Shown here one piece after another: positions 57,128 through 64,000 of a stretch of DNA of 64,000 bases. The stretch is from Catenaria anguillulae PL171 (taxonomy: Eukaryota; Blastocladiomycota; Blastocladiomycetes; Blastocladiales; Catenariaceae), in NCBI GenBank assembly GCA_002102555.1, contig MCFL01000054.1, forward strand, positions 101,829-165,828, read 5' to 3'. Position 1 is the stretch's first letter, and the number at the start of each line of letters is the position of its first letter. Both the position numbers and the translations under genes were made by a program. The notes under the pieces were generated by a model, which was not told where the DNA came from, searched no databases, and was given only the letters and a program-made list of their open reading frames with translations.

Positions 57128-59654
57128 TCACCGAAACTGCTGCTGGACGTCCAAGACTTGCAGCACCTTGCTCAACTTGTCACGCGATATCACCTCCAAG
57201 TCAATCCAAAGCACATCAGGCAGGTCCGGGTGGCAGCATGGCAGTTCCTGTGCAAGCGTCAAATGCCTTTGAGTAAGCGACCGAGACTCGGATGAACACG
57301 CACATATGACAACGGACCGTCGTCTTGACAAAGTGGACATGATGCGTCAAAACCACTCGACAGATCACAAATCGGACAATGAGCCGCTGTGTGTAGTCAT
57401 CGTGGACGAGGTCCATGAGCAGTTTTGCTGAAAATTGAACACAAGCACGTCAGCACCGTTGCGAACAAAGATTGAGATGCACACAAACAGACGTACGCGA
57501 ATCGGAATGCTTGACCAATGTCTCGACCAAGGCCGCATGCCATTGCCGAACAACCTCATTTGCTGCGTCCCATGCTTTTGCATCGATGGCGCCTAATCGG
57601 CACAGATCGGCAAGGGCAACGACAGGGTGCGCGAGAAAGGAGGTGAAAAGAGACCCGTTACGCCGCGTGTCCAAGTCTTCACGAATAAAGAAATGAATAA
57701 AACGTGAGCAGCGATGGTGGGTGGCGGACAAGGAGCCAGCAAGTACGAACCTTTGCGCTCGGCCGGGTGTTCTTGAGGTGACATGAGAAACATGAATGGG
57801 GCAGAGTAAATCTTGGGCACCTTCTGCACACATGCCAGCAGATATCACGTCAGTAACGAGCATCCAACCGTCAACGCCGTGAACAACAAGTCAACGTGCT
57901 CGAAACACATGTGCAGCTGGGCTGTCAATTATTCCGACAAACGGCCGCCGAAGATACGCAAACAGGTCCGTCACATGCAACCGGTCTTCGTGGTTGTTCT
58001 CGGCACCTGGAGGGACAGGGCGCATGTCGAGCCCGCATTGCATGAGGTCGACAGATGTTGGGCCGGGGCTGAGTGGCGGCATAGTGGATGATGTGGGTGA
58101 TGCAGCTGTTGATGTGGTCGTTGAGGAGGTGTAAGAGGCAGAGCCCGGGCCGGAAAAATAAAAGAGGAGATATTGTGGCGTTTGAAGCTCCTGCGAAGGA
58201 CACATAATGACGAATGGTGAGGCATGGGCGAGTCCGAGGAGCAGGGAATGTGAGGGACAGGCACGATTTGTAATACACAACGACGTACCTTGAGAGAGCA
58301 AGACAAGTGTGCAAGAATGTTACTCACCGATGGCATGTAGAGCGAGTACTTGCGAGGACAATCCGGGTCCTTGACATCGTTCGGGTTGCATTTGACTGGA
58401 TCGCGCTCAAGGGTCTGTTGTATTCTGTACAAGTCTGGAATACACCGTCGCAAAGGTAAGAAGTCGAAAGGGCAACAAGGGAGGCGTATTGATCCCGAAC
58501 CGATGGAAAAGTCGGAAAACTTGACCTGCTCAGGCCAACTGCAACAGATGACTGCCTCGCCCACGAGTCCTCGTGAGGCTGATTCACGCGCACTTGCGTC
58601 CAGCGCAAGAATGGGCAGGCGTAGGTTGGGAGGTATGCGGTCAAGGAGATTTACGCCATGCGCGGAGCGAGAAAGGGCCTGTAGTCAAGGCGCAAACAGT
58701 CAGCCCAGACAGATGTTTGAAGGCAACCCATTGATTGCTTTAAGAAAGTACGTCGACGAGTGCAGCCATGTCCGAGTACGTCTTTCGCCACCCGTCCTTG
58801 TCCATGGGATCCAATACTTCGGCAAATAGGTCGACGTAACGCTTCATTTCGACAACAAGCACTTGGACGCGATCCCAGCGGTTGAGCAGGAGGCAGACAA
58901 TCATGAAGCGAGCGCAAAAGCGGAGGCGTTTGCTTGCGACAGATGGTCTTCCTCAGGATAGACGACGAAATGCCAAGCGAGTTAACTTCAGCCGCAAAGC
59001 TTGGAAACGTGTGATGAAGCGTACAATCGTGTATCCATGACCTTGTCAAAATACTTGCGATCCCATACGGCTTCGAAGAATGTGTAAGCGTCGAGAAGGT
59101 AGCCCGTTTCGGATGTGCGAGTACTGCCATCATCAGATGCGTGAAATGTTAGCATGGGTCGTGAGCTGTGGTTTGGGATGCGGGAGTGGCAGGCGACGGA
59201 CTAGTAGCTGTGCATTTACCAACACAATAACGGGAAGAAGAATGAGTGACTCGGTATGGCATCCAATAGGAAACGAAACAGACGCACTTGTAATACAGCT
59301 GCCCAATCTTGGAGGCGATTTCGCCGACCTCGTGCCGCTTGAGGCCGCACACGTCCTCACGCTCCAGAACCACTCGATGCAGCTGTTGAAACTTCCATAG
59401 GCGAGTAAATGATGAGAATGCACGCTGAAAATAAGGTTCTGTCCCACCAAGAGCCGTCAAATTGTGTGTCCCTTCAAGAATAGAATGAAGTGCGAGACAC
59501 GGTTCGTACTCCAAACGGCTGGCGACGAGTACGTTGGCAGGTCGTAGAGCCCAACAAAGAGCTCCTGAGCGCGGTTGAGAAGGGTGGAAAACTCCTCGGC
59601 AATGCGTGCAGGAGGATCGTTGGCAGAGACGACTGTGCTTGTGGTTGCCGACAT
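57128..59654 (-). CDS. SCAI homologue (Suppressor of cancer cell invasion family)
   Basis: In animals SCAI is a nuclear protein that represses MRTF/SRF transcription and acts in DNA double-strand-break repair with 53BP1. From the start at 59654 the motifs run collinearly with the family: RIAEEFSTLLNRAQELFVGL, YDLPTY, AFSSFTRLWKFQQLHRVVLE, GLKRHEVGEIASKIGQLYY, RTSETGYLLDAYTFFEAVWD and RLRFCARFMIVCLLLNRWD. Next come EQVKFSDFSI, CPRKYSLYMPSV, PFVGIIDSPAAHVF, NGSLFTSFLAHPVVALADL and LIVRFVICRVVLTHHV. Introns 59439-59509 and 59124-59287 are clear; more lie downstream. One shift near 58940 is likely a missing base and others may follow, so the downstream exon map is approximate. Animal-type partners (MRTF) are not expected in fungi, so an ancestral chromatin or repair role is more likely. 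Confidence 0.85.
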
Positions 59655-60200
59655 GATGTTGAGGAGTTGTACGCGAACTTGAGCAGGTCCAGTGCCGAGG
59701 TGGCCGGGGAAGGGCGTAGTAGGGAAGAGGATCGAATTCGCTGGCTGCTGAAGGCGATAACTGAAAAGGAAGGATTACATGCAATTGCGCAGTGTCATGA
59801 AAATGCTTTGCGTTCCCATTGTATGATGTAATGCTGCCAAACTTTAATCTCCGACTTCAGCAGGACCGAATACGGATATTCAACTCGTGTTCAACTCGAG
59901 CAGCCAGCCATCCACCCCATCCACACCACTTGCATCTCAACTTGCCTCACGGCTGGACGAAGTCGGTTCTTTGGTCCTGCAATGCAACGTTTCAATTGTA
60001 CATAACGACAACTGACACATGGCCGTTTGGCCAACAAGGTATTGAAGCACGTCTATGATACATTGGTTGCATGCCAAAAATGGCTTGAGCAAAGCTGCAA
60101 GGATTCGCCAGCGCTCAATGTGGGAATGATGAAAAGAAAAACTCACAACAAATCCATTTGCCTCTTTCGTCACCCCAAATACAGCGTCTCTCCTCCTCTT

Positions 60201-62547
60201 TCACGCCGGCGGCCGTCCCGGCAACGCCAACGTCGAACTGTCAAACGTGGCCACATGCGTCACCTGCGAATCCAACGTGTTGCCAGCCACGCCCTTCACC
60301 TCGTCGTCCTTGTCCACCGCCTGCAACTCAATGCCCGCACCTGACCCGGGAATGATCCGCGTCGCATCGCCACCAGTTGCCGAAAGCAACGGCGACGCAA
60401 TGTTTGCAGGGCCAGGCATGGGCGGCGCCGACGGTACGTGCGGAAGCGGGGCGTGATACGGGTGCGCCGGCGCGGCGGTCGCGGCAACGTGTGGTGACGT
60501 TGGATTGGACGCGTACAACATGGCTGCTGCTGCTGCTGGTTGGGCGGAGCAAATGTTGGCGAGGCCGGGCCATTGGCAGCCAGTTGCGGTTGTGGCATGT
60601 GCGTCAGGGGTTGGTATTGCGTAGGTGCCGGTTGGGGCATGAGAATGGTGGATGGAGACGCAAACGATTGTGGGCGTTGTTGGCTTGTGGACGGTTGAGG
60701 CATCATGACTGATGACGGCAAGGCGAACGATTGTGGACGTTGTTGATGGTCGGACGTGGTTGGAGGTTTGCTGTATGGGTTGTACGACGCGAGTGCGCCG
60801 GGATACACGGCTGTGACCGGGGTCGGATTGACTGCCGGAGTGGACGGCGCGGAAGCGGTCGACATCTGGTTGGTCTGGTATCCCGGCGGCGGCGTCAGCG
60901 TGGGCGGCGCAGATGGCGTGGGAATCGTCCATGTTGCCGTTTGCGAGGCGCCCACCGTCGACGACCCGCCCGTATGCGCTACAGGCACGGGAGGTGGTTG
61001 CGTCGTCGATGTCGGTGCCACATTGTACCCAGCTGGCACAGACCCGCCACCATTCCCACTGACGCCTGACGCGGGTGCTGGCTTTGGCTTCTTGCTACGC
61101 CGGTGATACAAGAACATGCCGGCAACAATGGCGACGGCCGCTGTGCCAACAAGTCCAGCAATCAGACCGGTTGAGAAACTACCCGAAGATGTATCCTCCG
61201 AGTCGATCGGTGCAGGAATCACTTGGCCCGGGGTGCATGTGGGCAAGCCGCGGACTTCGGACAGTTTGTAGCATTCACCGAGCTGGTCGGACGCCGAGGT
61301 CGCGCGAGAGCAGACAAAGTTGTTGCGGTCATCGGGACCATCGACGCGGCACGTATCGCTGAAAAGGCACACATTGTGAGTGCCCAACTGATCAGAAGCT
61401 TTGCGCATATGCCATGAGCAAGAGGAGAGGGAACGTACTTTGTGTATGGCAAAATGGGCAGAGCGCCGGTGATTTTGTTGCCGTCGATGCGGCTGTTTCG
61501 TTGCAATTGAGCAAAATCGGTCAAAATGTTGCAACGGAACGGACGAGATGGAGCGAACAAATGAACGTACAGACTGTACATGCGCCGAGCTGGCATGAAC
61601 GGGTCGGGGATGCCGTAAACTCATTGTCTCCGAGATACAACTCCTTCATTGCCGGCATGTCGTTGAAGTAGGCGGGAATAACACCCGTGAACTTGTTTTC
61701 CCGAATCGACAGCGCCTCGAGCTGCTTGAGGTTGCCAATTGACGACGGCAGCTTTCCTGAAAAGCGGTTGCGGTGAAACGCAAGAATCTCGAGGTACGGC
61801 ATGTTGGCGAACAGGTTGTCGGGCATGGAAGTGAGCTGGTTCTCGTAAAAGTAGAGCTTCTTCAAGGCCGTGAGTGAGCCGATAGAGGCTGGAACCGAGC
61901 CAGACAGCGAATTGGTGTTCAATCCGAGGTGTTCGAGGCGCTTCATGTTGCCAAAGCTATCGGGGATGGGGCCACTGAGAGACACGTTGACCAGGTTGAG
62001 CAGCTTGAGGTTGGTAAGGCGAGAGATGGAGGTGGGAATCGTGCTTAGGGTGCCGGAGGCATTGTAGAGTTCGCTGTGAAGAAAAAAAAAAGTGCGAAGT
62101 GAGCGGTCACTGGCGCAGAGAGTCTACTCTGTGGCACGCCACATACAAAGTCTCGAGTGCATCGAGCTGGCCAACCGACTCTGGGATGCCGGCTTGCAAC
62201 TGGTTTTCGGTGCCATAAAGCACCAAGAAGGTGACCCTGTTGTTTGTGCTGCAGCGCACATCTCGTGTTGAAATGCCTGAGCAGCAACTGGGCTGAGAGG
62301 GGGTCACCACGGACGGGGTGAACTTGAACTGGCGGACGATGGCACAGTCGGGCGGGTCCGTTCCGGTCGAGTTGCCACTGCCGCCGCCAGTGCCCGGCGT
62401 GGGCGTGGGTGTCGGAGTGGGCGAGGTCGAATTGGACGACATTTGCGGGGGTGACAATGTTACATTGGCTTGGACAACAGAAATTGATGGAATGTTTGCG
62501 TGGCACACATAGGATACATATTGGAGAGAAAGTACCGTGGGTGCCAA
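60201..62547 (-). CDS. LRR single-pass membrane protein (receptor-like)
   Basis: Four exons: 62147-62547, 61571-62073, 61439-61492 and 60201-61359. A Ser/Thr/Pro/Gly-rich N-terminal part with a CCSG motif leads into about six to eight leucine-rich repeats of the plant-type form LxxLxLxxNxLSGxIP: LLNLVNVSLSGPIPDSFGNM, LEHLGLNTNSLSGSVPASIG, LEILAFHRNRFSGKLPSSIG and LEALSIRENKFTGVIPAYFN. A cysteine-rich juxtamembrane segment follows (DTCRVDGPDD to PTCTPGQ), then one TM helix (GLIAGLVGTAAVAIVAGMFL) with a basic stop-transfer YHRRSKK. The cytoplasmic tail of about 300 residues is Pro/Ser/Gln-rich with no kinase. It contains two copies of QQRPQSFA. Shifts are needed near 61614 and 60526. The frame from MAPTVLSLQY lacks a strong signal peptide, so the true start may lie upstream. 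Ligand and partners unknown. Confidence 0.75.
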
Positions 62548-62999
62548 TTAATCGATTGTCAACCTCGGTTTCGGTTGGGTCCAAGGTTCAACTGGTCCCA
62601 GCCCTGCTGAAAAGCCAGGTCAGCCCGCCAGACAGCTTTGGCTTTGGGTGCGTGCTGGATCAAGTGTGATAGATCCTTAACCTGGTTTCGATTGGATTGA
62701 CTCATTGATCCGGATCCGGCGTGAGCGGACTGTTGGTTGGCGTGCCGGCAACGGCAACATGTGAGTAACGCTGCACTTTTGTCTTTGCGGTGCGGATTAA
62801 TTTTCCCAATCGGCTGATGAGCGGTGGCGGGATTATTTGGTGGCGTTTGCACACGTGGGCTGAGATTGGTATCGATGGTTCACCACACGTCAAGCCTAGT
62901 TTTTCCGATCATTGTCACTGTAGTTGTCTCATGGATCACGTCAAGCGACAGTCTGTGAGACCAGAAGTGAGACATTGCGACAACGTACCAGTTTTGCCC

Positions 63000-63039
<40 letters not shown>

Positions 63040-63288
63040 CTCTCGCATGCCATCTGAGACAGATTGACACGGAAAGCACCGGGGAGACATATTTGATCAA
63101 CCACTTGCCCTTGCCCAACGTCATCGTCGTGCAGCACCGCTCATCTTCCGCTCTCTTCCGGTCCCACCGTTTCCAGTCGCCCTCCCACTGCTCACAGACG
63201 CCTCCCACACTCCACCCAACACCAGTATGACGGTCGTTTCGGTACATTGACTGGCATTTCGCAACCTCCCTACGACCATAGCTGACCA
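62548..63288. promoter_or_regulatory. Shared divergent promoter region with a 38-nt poly(T) tract
   Basis: About 740 bases separate the start of the LRR gene (-) from the start of the HORMA gene (+), so both promoters lie here. The most conspicuous element is an uninterrupted T run at 63002-63039. Long poly(dA:dT) tracts exclude nucleosomes in fungal promoters. Assignment as promoter is from position only. Confidence 0.5.
63002..63039 (+). repeat. Poly(T) tract, 38 nt
   Basis: Thirty-eight consecutive T on the + strand, 250 bases upstream of the HORMA gene start and 455 bases upstream of the LRR gene start on the other strand. It is the longest homopolymer in the window. Confidence 0.9.
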
Positions 63289-64000
63289 TGGCGCCTGTGG
63301 CCAGACCCCCACACCTGACTCGGCCGGCCATTGCGGCCCCGAGCGCAGCCTGGATGCCGTCAGGACGGTGGTGCTGGCCGCTGTCTCGTGCATCCTGTAC
63401 GTCCGGTGCCTGCTGCCCGAGCACCACTTTGTGCCCATGAAGGTTGACGACGCCACCTTCAAGGTGCTGCGGGAAAAGTGTTCCGAGGCTTCCGCTTTAC
63501 TCTACGACGTAGGTCCGCTGCCCTATCTCTGTTCCGACGCACATGACAAAGATTTACAGGGTGCGTGCCATGTATGCCGGCAGATGCTCGATCACGGAGT
63601 CTACGACGCCATTCAACGCCAGTACCTTCGCAAACTCACAATCTCAATCATCAAGTCGCCCGACCACCGCGACCAATCTCTTGAATCTTACCATCTTCAC
63701 TTCTCATACCCTCATCCCGGCTCATTCACCGCTGATGCCGAGCTCGTCCAGTCCAACGACGCCTCTCCGCACAAGCGCCTCAAGCTCGGCCACTTTGACT
63801 CGTGTTCATCTGGCTCCAAAATGCCGCTCGCGACCCAAGTCCGCGAGTTTATGCACTCGCTCGCCTTTGTCCTGCACACTCTCAAGTCACTCCCGGCCAA
63901 CTGCTTCATGGATATGCACCTCGAGTACAACGAGTCGACGCCGCAAGACTACGAGCCCATGTTCTTCCGCGCGTCAGATATCGTGCCGCAAGTGTCGTCG
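63289..64000 (+). CDS. HORMA-domain protein (Hop1/HORMAD-like), 5' part only
   Basis: HORMA proteins (Hop1/HORMAD, Mad2, Rev7) wrap closure motifs; Hop1-type members organise meiotic chromosome axes. The frame runs off the right edge. Recognisable segments are SLDAVRTVVLAAVSCILYVR, CLLPEHHFVPMKVDD, EKCSEASALLYD, then after an intron starting at 63510 MLDHGVYDAIQRQYLRKLTI, SIIKSPD and LESYHLHFSYP. Near the edge, QVREFMHSLAFVLHTLKSLP follows a spacer. The order (ILYxRxLxP...YL+KLxxxI...ESYxFxFSY) is that of Hop1/HORMAD rather than Mad2, which is shorter. The intron acceptor is ambiguous, at 63559 or 63592. The start MAPVARPPHL at 63289 (gaccatgg) joins the HORMA frame only if one base is missing near 63340. 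The C-terminal part, including any zinc finger or SWIRM, is beyond the window. Confidence 0.75.

Noticed and set aside
59430-59520. A frameshift in the SCAI N-terminal exon
   Set aside because: The change of frame is explained by a 71-nt intron (59439-59509) with a GTACG donor, a TTGACGG branch-like site and a CAG acceptor.
61000-62100. The LRR protein as a receptor kinase
   Set aside because: No kinase motifs (GxGxxG, HRD, DFG) after the TM helix; the tail is Pro/Ser/Gln-rich to its stop.

Overview
The window is eukaryotic nuclear DNA, most likely from a zoosporic (early-diverging) fungus. Coding sequence is GC-rich. Introns are mostly 60-110 nt, with GTACG/GTATG/GTTCG donors, a CTGAC-like branch site and an AG acceptor. 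A fungal Zn2Cys6 regulator is present. It sits beside genes rarely kept in Dikarya but common in flagellated fungi, slime moulds or animals: a tiny-macrocysts/PAS membrane protein, a class C (GABA-B-like) receptor with a glycine-betaine-binding-type ectodomain, a SCAI homologue and an LRR receptor-like protein. Blastocladiomycota or Chytridiomycota is my inference; no ribosomal or other taxonomic marker is present.

Layout, left to right: PXR1/PinX1-like 3' end (+, cut by the edge); homocysteine S-methyltransferase (-); endopolyphosphatase PPN1-like (+); a large TmcB-like multi-TM/PAS protein (+); peroxisomal enoyl-CoA isomerase/hydratase with a C-terminal AKL (-); an unrecognised charged protein (+); a secreted protein with a 27-nt minisatellite (-); a WIPI3/4-type PROPPIN (+); a Zn2Cys6 regulator (+); an eight-exon two-RRM SR splicing factor (+); a class C GPCR (+); a protein with two cyclic-nucleotide-binding domains (+). 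Then comes a compact housekeeping block: URM1 (-), NDUFA5 (+), COX17 (+), FKBP (-), an MFS sugar transporter (-), VTA1 (-), an INO80C/Ies6-type YL1_C protein (+), a HAUS6-like augmin subunit (-) and U2 snRNP A' (+). The right end holds a Lte1/Cdc25-type RasGEF (+), SCAI (-), an LRR membrane protein (-) and a HORMA-domain protein (+, cut by the edge).

The genes do not form one pathway. They group loosely into membrane sensing and signalling (TmcB, GPCR, CNBD, RasGEF, LRR), mitochondrial respiration (NDUFA5, COX17, FKBP), endosome/autophagy (VTA1, PROPPIN), mRNA splicing (SR protein, U2A'), chromatin and chromosome biology (Ies6, HORMA, HAUS6, PXR1) and small-molecule metabolism (homocysteine methylation, polyphosphate, fatty-acid oxidation).

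Many genes can only be read by crossing single-base frameshifts, almost always as if one base were missing. These genes cluster in blocks (about 0.6-12, 19-23, 27-34.8 and 52-63.4 kb). The genes at 12.6-16.5, 23.7-25.5 and 34.8-48.6 kb read cleanly. I take this as patchy consensus quality or, less likely, real decay. Coordinates of frameshifted genes are therefore gene spans, not clean open reading frames. I recognised no rRNA, tRNA, transposon or CRISPR array by eye.
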